Source: Chelydra serpentina (Eukaryota > Chordata > Testudines > Chelydridae). From it: DNA of 64,000 nucleotides. Below are positions 21,061 through 64,000 of the stretch, in pieces. The notes below the pieces were generated by a model that worked only from the letters and a program-made list of their open reading frames with translations, did not search any database and was not told where the DNA came from. Numbering within the stretch: the stretch's first letter is position 1; each line of letters opens with the position of its first letter. The stretch lies in assembly GCA_037349315.1 (NCBI GenBank), contig JBAIAC010000059.1:14168501-14232500 (forward strand), in the 5' to 3' direction. The position numbers and the translations under genes are program-made.

Positions 21061-24015
21061 GGTGAGGGAAAGAGGATGGTGTGAGCACCGGGGAATAGCT
21101 TTAATGCCATGAAATGCGGCTTTCCTTGCCCTGTGAACAGGCTCCTGGTATAGCCAGCGGTTCTGGGGTTGGAGCTTAATGGTCTTCTAAAAAAAAAAAA
21201 AATCCCATCGTTATGCATCGCTGCGCACTGCAATTAAAAAGGGGTGGTTTGGCTCTGTTTATATTTACATTCTGCTGCTGTCCTGAAAGCTAGCTGTTCT
21301 GTGCAAGGGTTGTTTCCTTTTAGCAGCGGAACATGGAAAGATTATAAATAAAATGTTTTTTAAAAAGGGAGGTTTGGCAAGGTTTTCCAGGGGGAGGTTT
21401 CTAGTCAAATTGTTGCACTTGGTAAGTAGGATCAGATCAAGGACAGAACAGAGGGGGATAATGCAGACCGAGACAAAGGTCACTTGGCCAATTACTTTAT
21501 AACCTAAATATTAAGATCATTTTTAGCACCATGATTCTCTGAATCCCCAATAGGTATATTGGGGAACCAATCTTGTTTTTTTCCTATCAATTTCAAACAT
21601 TGTATCTTGTATAATTAAAAAAAAATAGACATTTTGATAAAGTGATATGATATTGCTTTAGGTGAATGGGGCATAAAACTGCAGAAATTCTCAACTTCTG
21701 GTTACTGATCCATGTGATAAATATATACATCTCTTAGCTATTTCTGTGGCACATAGCCTGCTGGTATGTAGGCTCCATACATCTTTACATTAAATTTTAT
21801 TAATTATCTTGTTTCTTTAGTGGTGGTCTTGATTGAGAGTATTTTGAGGATAGCTTTACCTCTGGTGTTTATTTTTTAATATGATTAAGTTTTGTGTTTG
21901 TCTAACGTGCTGAGGAAATGACATATAAATGGCTCTTTTTAAAGAAATCTTTATTAAAAGGAAATTCCGAGGAGGTTGCATTGCAATTTTTATTTAAATA
22001 GTAGGAAAGGCTGCATTTAAAAATCAGATGGTTCAGCTGGATAATGAAGGATGGAAACTTTGTTTACAGAGGCCCTGATCTAGCAAAGCACTTAAGCCCA
22101 GGTTTAAATACAAGCATGTAAATACATTTAAGCCTAGGTTTAAATGAATCAGTGCCTAACCAAACCAGCACTAATTGAATTTTCTAGAATTATATCATTT
22201 ATCCCTAAACTTTTTAAAGAAAGTTTACTGAATGGATAGCTAATAAAGCAGAAGAAGAGGTTTTCTAAAGACAAAAGCTAGTGCTCCAGTATGAGGGGTG
22301 GAGAAGATGTGAATCATAGCAGGAAGGCACATGAATGCAAGCAAGGGGTTGTTGGATGGACCCTGCAAATGCAGTAGAAGAGAAAGGACGGAGGGAAGGC
22401 TTAATCCTACCCTATGTGTATTTTAAAACAACATGACTTCAAGAGATGTTAAAATTGCTAGAGGAGGTAACAAAAAGAAGAAACCAGAGCTTATGTCTGT
22501 GTGCACACGTACTCAGACACCATGTGCAACCAAGAGAATGTGCATTATTTAACTACAGAATCTGGCATGATTTTTCCAGAGTGTATAGTTAGCAATAATT
22601 TTAAAGGGCACCATTAGTGGGTTTATGCTCAAAACTAATTGAATAAAGACAATAAGTAAGCATACTGTTTTATATTTGTGCCTAGACAGTAAAATGATTG
22701 AAATGCTTGAGTTTACCAGCATGTACTGCCTGGGGTGTCTTTCTTTTGTGTTAACATTAAGAAAGAATATTCACAAAAACAATTGTTTTGCCCTGCGTTA
22801 AAAGGAAAGGGTTGGAGGTTTCCAGGGGCTGTGCGCATTGGTCAAATCCCCCTTAAGCTTTGGAGGTTTTAAGTGTTGTGCCATAAAATCTAAGCAGTTA
22901 TGGGTATTGATTTACTGGATACTGTATCAATACTATAAAGGAGGTTAGGGAGCCAACCAGCGTTTGAGGTTTAAATGAACTATGCAGCTTCTGCATCTAA
23001 CGTTCTTGTGGCCTGACTATTGATTTTAGAATAAATATTGCTGACTATACACTCTTAGCCTGGAAAAATCATTCCAGATTCTCAAATTAAATTGATTAAT
23101 GTTGCCTGAATAGTTTTAAAAATATGGATAAACAGTTATACACACACACACATCCAAACATATCTTAGATTGACATACAAAGTCCTTTGGGAGGCTCTGT
23201 TTTCAATATTCTCTCTCTCTCCTGCCCCCCACCCCCCATTCTGGGGCTGTCTTTCATGCCTTTTTGATCTCTAACACAAATATAGTAGCAAAATACTCTG
23301 GCACCCTGGTTCTGTGGGCTGTACTCCGAGCCAAGGATGCTTTTAGTTTTCCTGTTCACTTTATTTTTCTTGCAGATATTTTGGTGCTCAACTCTAAAGT
23401 TCACCCCTTGTACATGGCAGATGAAAATCTTGAATGGTAAAGAATCTATGTTTAAATTCACACCCTTCACACACACAATATTATTAGGTTTTACTCAAAT
23501 GATTATTTTCTACATTTTTCTGACTTTTTAAAAAAATGAGAAAACTAACTTAAAGGATCAGATGCTAAAGGCCCAGTTCTCCACCTCATTGTGTCTTGTG
23601 CAGCAGTTACTTACACAAGTGTAACGTAAGTGCAAAGTCCATGTAAAATGCTTCTATGCTTACTTGGTAGCATTTTATATCACTTTACAAAGCTATAAAT
23701 TCCCAAATAATAATAAGGAGCTGGGGAACTTGACAATCAGGCCCCTGTTGAAATCAATCGATCAATCAATTGCAAAATCATTTTCTTATTCTTTCCATTG
23801 TCCTCCAGAGGGCAGTAATTACATTCAATTGAAGTGAAATTGAAAGAAAAAAATCCCTGTCACCATTTGTGTTAAAATAATCCTATCAAAAGGAAGCTAG
23901 CTCACCAGTGCACTAATTTCAGCGCTTTGGGGGAATAAACCCGCAGTGGAACTTTGAAATAGGGTGACATGAGCTAGAGTCAGATTTAGGGGTAGGCGAC
24001 CAGCTGGGGTACTGT
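21061..24015. other. Spacer upstream of KCNJ11
   Basis: Mostly AT-rich, with no gene recognised. A palindromic MITE-like fragment (AGCAAAGCACTTAAG) lies near 22077-22165, and a short CT/C-rich patch near 23210-23240. Confidence 0.55.
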
Positions 24016-24019
24016 TTAC

Positions 24020-24310
24020 TTTGCACTTATATTAGACCTTTAGTCCAAGGACCACGAAGTGCTTCAGAATATTAATTGAGCCTTGCAGCCCCACATGAGG
24101 TCAAACTATATCAGTGTAGTATTACAGGTGGGTAAACTGAGGCAGAGAGCGAGCGAGAGCACTAAAAAGTAAGTCATTAGCAGAACTGGAAATAGAATCT
24201 AAGTGTCTGATAGTCACATTATCCTGACATCAGGAGAGTCAGAATTTGACCCTAGAATTCCTGATTCCTCTTGTCCACTAGACAGTAATACATCCTCTCT
24301 TGAAATAGAA
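24020..24310 (+). mobile_element. MIR-like SINE fragment
   Basis: TGCACTTATATTAGACCTTT, then CCACATGAGGTCA, then ACAGGTGGGTAAACTGAGGC and a CTTGTCCACTAGAC end follow the reptile MIR layout. Confidence 0.6.
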
Positions 24311-26095
24311 TTAAATGTTATTAAAAACACTGATTTTTATAATGCTAATATTTATCATAGTGGAAGCATTTCCATATTGCTGCACTATAGGACAAATCCT
24401 TACTCTGCGACTCAGCAGGTACAGAGTGCAGAAATAGCTTCATGCCCCTGCCAGGCTCCATGCCAAGGATAGGTAAATGGATTGAGAAGTGATAGGCCTC
24501 CCTTTGCACAGTAGCCTTTGAGTTAAATAATAATCCTGATAAACTCCTTCCAAGGAAAAGAGTGGTGGTGGTGGTGGGGGCTCAGATCCCAAGGCATGCA
24601 AAATAATGTAGTCTTGTAGAGCTAACGTGCTGCTGCCTCATGCATTACTAATCTCTGGGGAGACAGGGATCAAGGATCCCCTAAAGGACAGTGAATTTTC
24701 CACCCTCTTCTAGGGCTCCACAGCTCTCACCATAGAGCAGCCACTCTGCAACGGTCACTGAATGTGCCTGACCAGCCCCAGGATTTTAACCTCACAGGAG
24801 TAAGGGCCCTTTGAAGCCCCTAGGATTTGACCTTAGATATGGGGGGTAGTATTTCTCTCTCATATGAAATATAGAGTGCTGGGAACACATGCTAAGTCTA
24901 TTAATCTTAAGTGGCATTTATTTAATCAGGCCTCTAATAAAATAAAAATGGCAATGCTCACCAGCAAGCTACCATGCAGAAGGAAATCATTAGCTATGAA
25001 TCACAGGCAATTGTCATATCCTAACTCATGTGAAGCTTCTCCATAAAATCCAGAAGCCATTTTGAATGCCCTCACACTGACAGTTTTATCACTAATAAAT
25101 CTTATTCTTATTGTATTTTAGTTGTATCCTCTCAACATTAGTGATATGCTATAGCAGATATAGATGCTACATATTCTATGATACTCATTGCACATTATAG
25201 AATCTTCTTCTGTGGCACATCACTTTAAATAATTTTACTGCTGTAACACACTAGCAATACTTGCAGTTTTACAGCTGAATTTTTTGAAGTTCTTGCCACC
25301 ATGTTTCTTTAGAAGGGAGATGTTTCCCGGTGCTTGTTTTCCATCTCTCCAGATATAGGTGGCAATGGCAGATCTGACACACATCATTTATGTAACTGTA
25401 CTGTTCCTCCCCATTTTTTCTGTTCCTAGTGCTAGAAGCTCCTGTTGGTTGTATAGTCTCACAATCCAGTTTAATGCCATTTCAGATGGATTGTACAAAT
25501 AACAAGCCAATGCTGCAAAAAGGGCATAATTTCTAAACCTGAAAACTGCAGAGTGGAATTTGTAACCCTCCACTTAAGCAACACGAACAGTCTTCAGGTT
25601 TTCCTGCTCCTCAGAGAGGCACTGGAAGAGAATAATTAGTGCATGAAAAATGCCCCATGATAAATTTGAGATGGCTGGTTGCAGAAAAGAGTCTTTTGAA
25701 AATGACACTCTAGTGCACTACTCCATCTGGATTTCCCCAGGCATGCCAGATTTCCCAAATTCTGTGAATTCTCAACCAGGGAAGAAGATAAGGATCTGCG
25801 GCAGAAGTTACTTGAAAGACAATACCAGAATAAAATTGACTGCAGCCTTTTACTGACTCATTTATGTTGAGAATGTTCTAGAAGTTTGTGTATTCTCAAT
25901 ACCAGGGAATAGGAGGAGTGAGGATGGGTAGTTGTTTAGCAATTAAATAAACAGTAGGTTGATTACAGTAGGTGTCAGCGCCCTTGATAAAGGATAGTCC
26001 ATATGCACAAATCACTTATTGATAAAAGTCACAGCGAACTAGAGAGACAACGTGATAGTGAGTTGAACACATAGAGGGCTTGGAGACAATGAACT
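24311..26095. other. Intergenic spacer, nothing recognised
   Basis: A short GGT repeat lies at 24562-24580. No gene or clear transposable element is seen. Confidence 0.5.
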
Positions 26096-26260
26096 ATTGG
26101 CTTTTCCACTCATGTTAGGCAAGTAACAGCCTTTCTGAGCCTCAGTTACCCATCTTTGTGAGGGGCATAATAATACATGTTTATCTGCCTCACAGGGATG
26201 TTGTGAGGATTAACTAACATTTGGAAATAGTGTGCATTATGTATTGTTATTTTATCACAA
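26096..26260 (-). mobile_element. MIR-type SINE fragment, reverse orientation
   Basis: CTGAGCCTCAGTTACCCATC and GCCTCACAGGGATGTTGTGA are the reverse complement of the MIR core and flank. Confidence 0.65.
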
Positions 26261-26774
26261 GCCTGGCCTGCCTCTGTGAAGGGGGTTGCTGGGAGCACTG
26301 GAACAATCTCAGCACTTTAACAGGAAAGCTATAGTGATTATATGGCCCTTTAAAAACTCAAGGGTCTTTATTATTAATATGATGAATAGTACCTGATCAG
26401 GCTTATCTAGCCCAAAGTCCCCCCCTCCTCATAGGTGTCTGGCAATCCTATGGATTTGCCCAACTGTTCCAAGTCTTGTTACTCTGCAGCATAGCAGTGG
26501 CGAATTGAAACTTGTGATGTGGGCTGCCACTTCAACAAAGCAGGTGAAACAAATAAGGTGCATCCACAGAATTTATAAACTAAAACCACCCCTCCCTGCC
26601 TGGGGGTGTTTCAATCCCCCATCTAAATGGCAATTATAGGGCTCCACAGTTTCTCAGAACTTGGTTCAGGCACTCACAGATCTGCCAACATTATGGTTTT
26701 CTGCTGTAGACTGTGGGTTTCTGACCCTTTTACCAGAAAAAGTTGTCAGTCTATGAAGAAATCTCCTCTGATTG

Positions 26775-27010
26775 GCTGTTCTGCCCACTCCTGAAGCAGC
26801 CAGCCCTTCTGCTTCCCAGCTAGATTCTACTTTCTACCATCCCATCCCGGCAGGTGATGACCTTTCTTTGGTTATTATACACTCTTTCATCACCTCCTAT
26901 CTGGACTATAGCAATGAAGTGTACATGGGCATGAAGCCATCAGCTTTTGGGAAACCCCAACTAGTATCAAACATTGCAGCACATCTCCTCAGCAACACTG
27001 GCTACTGCAA
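26775..27010 (+). mobile_element. L2/CR1-type LINE reverse transcriptase relic
   Basis: Translation gives HSFITSYLDYSNEVYMG followed by LVSNIAAHLLSNTG. This matches the L2/CR1 block with HAFITSRLDYCNALY then LQLVQNAAARLLT. It ends just before the tRNA-like element. Confidence 0.65.
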
Positions 27011-27029
27011 GTGTAACGCCGACAGACCC

Positions 27030-27115
27030 TGGTTGTCAGCGGGTGGCATCGAACCCGGGACTTCTGGAGCTTAGTGCATGAGCCTCTACCGCATGAGCTA
27101 AACGTCAACTGGCTG
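27030..27115 (-). mobile_element. tRNA-derived SINE-like unit with Pol III A and B boxes
   Basis: On the minus strand the A box reads TAGCTCATGCGGTAGAGG and the B box GGGTTCGATGCC, at tRNA-like spacing. The arms do not pair well enough for a functional tRNA and there is no clear acceptor stem, so I read it as a SINE head or tRNA pseudogene. Confidence 0.5.
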
Positions 27116-27150
27116 TTAGCTAAAGCTGTAGAGCAGACTCATTAATTGCG

Positions 27151-27188
27151 CTCTCTCTCTCTCTCTCCCTCTCCCCCCCCCCCCCCCC
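27151..27188. repeat. (CT)n followed by poly-C
   Basis: About eleven CT units, then a C-run of about 16. Confidence 0.9.
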
Positions 27189-28960
27189 ACTACCTGGGAC
27201 AGAACAACACATCCAGAAGGTGTGTGGGTTACACAAGCACCAAAACCCTGCCAAAACTAAAAACACTCCACGGCATACACAATTCTCTGCCCGGTGAGAG
27301 AATGAGAGAAAGAACAAACCACACATGTCAGATATCAGTCACACCACTTAATTCATTACTGTAAGGTGCTCAGGTACTATCGTAATGAGAACAGAATGAG
27401 AACGTATGTAGAATAGACTAGAAAAATGGAGTGATGGGAGCTGGGGTTTTAGTTCATGCCCCTCGCTAATCAATATAGTGTTAATGATAGCAAACGGGGA
27501 ACATCAGCAAAGCACATGGTCTCCCAGAAGATACATACACCCAATACATCTCTTGAATGTACTTAGAAGGGAGCAAGAGAAAAATAATTCTATTCTCTAG
27601 CTCTCCTGGGCTCACTCCTACTATTTGTGTGAGTAAAGAGATGGTTTCAAGGTCTTTCAGATCTCATCTTGCTAATTAATAACACCAGAGATGAGTCTGA
27701 ATCTCAAAATTCAGATCTAGATTTCAAACATCCAGAAGTTTGGACCCATTGTTTTGCTTTGACCCATTATGGGAACAGAGGTGGCAGAAGGGCTGGGAGG
27801 GCAGCTCTGAAGTTTGGATCAAAATCCTGGGCAGATTCTGAACTTCTCCAGTGTTTGGGCGGGGTCTTTGTATTGAAGATTTTGGCCACATTTCTAGATA
27901 GTACAGCTCAATAAAGGCTGAAATTAGCTTGAGTGAGAATAAGGGACATGGGTAGTGACAAAGGATGCTAACTGGATGCAATGTAGTAAAGAAGAGGTCA
28001 AAGGGACATGATCAGCATCAACAAGTAACAGTATACTGTATAAAGAAAGAAAGGGAATTATTAACAGCCTCAGAGAGTTGTAGGCAAAGGAGATCAATGC
28101 TTTAGAAAAAAACCTTTGATGCACCTTTTACTTGCTGCTGTCTAGGCTAGTACTTTGTGGTATGCAGAATATGGGTAAACTTAGCATCATCTATGACACA
28201 ACAAAGGTCCAGTTACAAGAGTGAATTACTGTACAAAATATCATTGTAGGGGTGTATTGGATAACCGGATCCTGAGAAAAATGCAGGTATAACTACTCCC
28301 CTCATGAATTATAGATCTCAGGCGTCCTCCACACCCAAACTGTGAGACACCAGCAGTTTTATGGCTTTCAACCATATTTACTGTACTGTTGCATATTGTT
28401 TTGATATTTTCTGCTGAGCATCTATCCCACCCTGATCTTTGTGATGGTAGAGGAGTCATGTTGAAATTGCATTGTTTCAATGTATATTACAGATAGGAAA
28501 ATATTTTCACAAGGGCTCCAGGCATGAACACTTGACATCTTAGGGCTGTAATGTATCTCTTTCTCTCCCCAATCCACTTTAGTCTCCAGAACTATTACTT
28601 AATAGGGAGTTGGAATTGCAACGTTTGAGACTAAGTAGTTATTGCTGTAAATATGGAGAGAGCGCAATTTCCTTAGAGTTGCACCTGCTATTCTCAGGAA
28701 AAAAAGCAGTAATGAAATATCATCAGCAGAGTTTTAATTGTTAGTAATAAAACACACCCTGTGTCAGTTGTTCATATTTGCTGTACATTGTGCCACATTT
28801 CAGCCACGTATTCATCTCAAATCACCCATTTCACTGGTCCTTAGTACCAAAAAAATCTAGCAAACAAAAAGGAAAGGCACATGAATAATTCATTATCAGT
28901 TAACATAGAGACCCACTCAGGTTACTTCAAGAATGGAAAAACTCAGTCTATTATGAAATA
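27189..28960. other. Spacer downstream of ABCC8
   Basis: No gene recognised; ordinary intergenic sequence with isolated short frames. Confidence 0.5.
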
Positions 28961-28968
28961 ATCAATAT

Positions 28969-28974
28969 TTTATT
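28969..28974 (-). terminator. Candidate ABCC8 poly(A) signal
   Basis: A minus-strand AATAAA lies about 70 bp after the ABCC8 stop codon. It is only a candidate, since AT-rich flanks give other variants. Confidence 0.3.
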
Positions 28975-29042
28975 TACAGGTAATTTACATAATTAGAAAA
29001 TGAGTAATACAATTGCACTTTGAAAGGCTTCATTTTATCCTA

Positions 29043-61707
<32,665 letters not shown>

Positions 61708-64000
61708 CTAAGAAGTTAGGAATACAAACTGTCAAGGAGATATTTGGTTATATTTATGAAGCTCCCATCCAGTGATCTGGGCACTGTACAAAAAGTTTTA
61801 AAAAACCCCTCAATACTATTCCATAGTTCAGTATAGACAACACAGATACTTAGAGGAAGGAGGATATCCTACTTGACATTATGACTCAAGACACTTCCCA
61901 TTTTAGCAAACCCTCCCCAGCCTCTCTGTCATTCCCACTTCAGAGTGGACTGTGAAGTGCTGCCAAGGATTTAGCTACCTCTTAGTCAGTTGTTCCCCTT
62001 TCCCCTCTTTAAGAGAAACAAGCAGCTCACCCTTCCTCAGGGAGGCATTCACTTTTTACTCCAGAACAGACCTAATACTTCCGAAGAGCTGCCACCGGCA
62101 GAATAAGACAAGGGTCTTATTAACAGTTACAATACCCAGAATCTTCAGAGCTTCAGCAGGCCTCATGGCTGAAATCTAAGCAGGGATAACATTGGTTCAA
62201 TCCTCTGATGTGCTGCCTGATCTGAGCGTGGTGCACCAGAACGGGGGGTTATGCCGATTTTTTGATCCTCTCAATCATGGGCCTGGGTTGGGCTTCTTCC
62301 AGCTACCAGAATAAATTAGAGCAGCCTCGGCTGTTTCAAATTTTCTACTGTCAAGGAATGGTTCCCTGTAGGTTGCTCCGTTGACCCAGGCTCACTAAAA
62401 CATATAATGCTCAGGCCCCTCCCATTCCTGAGAAGCCCCTTACTCCACAGGGGATGGGCAGAAGGAGCTGTTTTAGAGCCAGCACTTCTGGTTTTATGTC
62501 AGCTGAGGATTCCTTTATGGTAGAGGGGCACAAAGGGATTTATTGCAGGGCAGGATGGAGCCCCTTATGTTCATCCCTCCAAACATGAATTCCACTTTAA
62601 TGGAGTAAGTACACTCAGGATATGAGCCCACACAAAGTCTGCTGGCATTCTGGGCTCCTCGACCACAGATGACATTTGTTATTTCCAAATGACACAGGAA
62701 ATTCCCTTTCCTCTTCAGCAGCCTCTGAGTGCCAGGTTCCATATGCCTTCCTTTGCCCTTACATCACGGCATCATTCGCTTTGAACATGCACAGCATGCA
62801 TGCCATAACGACATCTATTTTGGCTTCCCTTGTAGGATGGCATGCGTTATGTTTCAAGCACCATCAGTTGTAGTCAGCATGAGATGCTCTTAGTTGTGAT
62901 GTGGCATATTACCTGAAAACAATTCAGTATGCAGCACAACCCCCCCAAAAGCCACATTGAGTTGAATTCATCTTATTGCATAAAACAGACTTTTTAAAAA
63001 AAATACCTCCTTTTAGTTCTCACAGGTTGAAATATATATAAAAAAAGTGAAATGAGAGTAAACAGCAATTGAGGCTACTCAGCAGAAGAGCTTCCCAACA
63101 GATTCTCAGAATGTCTCTATTTGATCACAAATGCATATTTCCCTTAAAAAAATCCTTTGCTTGGTGTGATAATTTTTATAATTAAAGAGGGTGGCATGAG
63201 CTAGCGGACGGAGAACAAGTTTGGGCACAGAAAAATTACATAACGTGGCATTTGACTAGCATTTGAATTACAAAAATGCCCACATGCCCCTTTGAGTATT
63301 AGGACCCCACTGTACCAGGTGCTATGCAAACATATGCGAAGAGATGGTCCCCAGCACAAGGAGCGTAGTTGGTGCTAGAGTGTATAAAGACAGAGCGAGC
63401 GAGCCAGGAACTCCTGTACTTTAATTCCCTGCTACTGACTTGCTACATGACATTGGGCAAGACAATTAACCCCACTGTTAAAGTGGGTTAATGATATCTC
63501 CTCTGTAGTGTTTCATGAGAATAGGGAATGAGTCAAATTCTGCTCTTACTTACACAGTGAAGTCAGTGCCATTGTAGTAGCATAAAAGAACAGAATTAGG
63601 CACGCTGGTTCTCCACTCCTTACACCTGGTATATGCATCACCCCTTGTGCAAAGGGGGTGCAAAACACTAACATTCTGAACTGGTAATATTTTATACCCC
63701 TTTGCACAGATGTAAATAACCATACAAAAAGTGCTAGGCAGTGGATAATCAAGTCTGTTCATTGGATTTTATCATTTTTTATTTCTATCACCTTAGTTTG
63801 AGGTACTGTGGTGCCTGGACAGATTTTTACCTCTGTGTTGAAATAAGCTACTGTTTCTGAGAATTAATCCCTCTCTTAAAAAAACCATTCATCCTTCAAC
63901 TCTTATTCCCTTTAAAAACACACCTCAGCATTCTATGCCTCATATGAATGACACAGATTGCTTTTAATTCTTTGTTCCTAGCTTACCGCTTCCTGGAGGA
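61708..64000 (-). other. ABCC8 intron up to the window edge
   Basis: The next upstream SUR1 exon should end in HADW; I do not see it, so this intron likely runs past 64000. An old MIR/LINE-tail-like repeat lies at about 63290-63540 (CCCACTGTACCAGGTGCTAT; then GACATTGGGCAAGACAATTA). Confidence 0.55.

Noticed and set aside
19456..21112. Very long plus-strand open frames opposite KCNJ11
   Set aside because: They are antisense shadows of a GC-rich coding exon and its CpG island, with low-complexity proteins and no domains.
27030..27115. Functional tRNA gene
   Set aside because: The boxes are present, but the acceptor and T stems do not pair convincingly and it adjoins repeat relics.
63985..64000. 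Donor-like GTAAGC on minus at the right edge, suggesting an ABCC8 exon end
   Set aside because: The preceding bases do not read HADW or any SUR1 NBD1 residues in frame with the next exon. Sequence beyond the window is needed.

Overview
This window is vertebrate nuclear DNA, most likely from a turtle. It has GT-AG split genes with kilobase-scale introns, low gene density and many dispersed repeats. The repeats include two copies of the tRNA-derived SINE typical of cryptodiran turtles, a PIF/Harbinger transposon relic, hAT and Tigger-like MITEs, L2/L3-type LINE relics and a Penelope-like inverted repeat. Species assignment rests on remembered repeat families and was not searched.

Layout. (1) 1-3260, plus strand: the 3' part of a B7-family gene that matches NCR3LG1 (B7-H6). 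It comprises the end of the V-set exon, the C-set exon, a transmembrane exon and a very short terminal exon. (2) 3261-19050: repeat-rich intergenic DNA holding a dispersed retroelement split by a Tigger-like element, an orphan Ig-like open frame at 7522-7863, LINE and MIR relics, a 66-bp hAT MITE and a 159-bp-arm inverted repeat. (3) 19075-20277, minus strand: intact single-exon KCNJ11 (Kir6.2, 400 aa) under a GC-rich CpG-island-like 5' region. (4) 20300-29040: spacer with LINE, MIR and tRNA-like SINE relics. (5) 29043-61707, minus strand: seventeen in-frame exons of ABCC8 (SUR1). They cover the end of NBD1, the acidic linker, TMD2 and all of NBD2 (683 residues). The gene continues past the right edge.

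The order NCR3LG1-KCNJ11-ABCC8 matches human 11p15.1. Kir6.2 and SUR1 co-assemble as the 4+4 octameric ATP-sensitive potassium channel that couples metabolism to membrane potential. Here the pore gene lies downstream of the receptor gene on the same strand, as in mammals. NCR3LG1 is functionally separate: it is a ligand of the NK receptor NKp30.

The most notable observations are a GC-AG intron in ABCC8 proven by reading frame, with a nested Harbinger/solo-LTR/SINE complex inside it; an enlarged extracellular turret loop in Kir6.2; an NCR3LG1 whose cytoplasmic tail is only about ten residues; an orphan Ig-like domain frame; and a near-perfect inverted pair of Penelope-like copies that carry a hammerhead-ribozyme-like fold. 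I did not find a convincing wholly new gene system.
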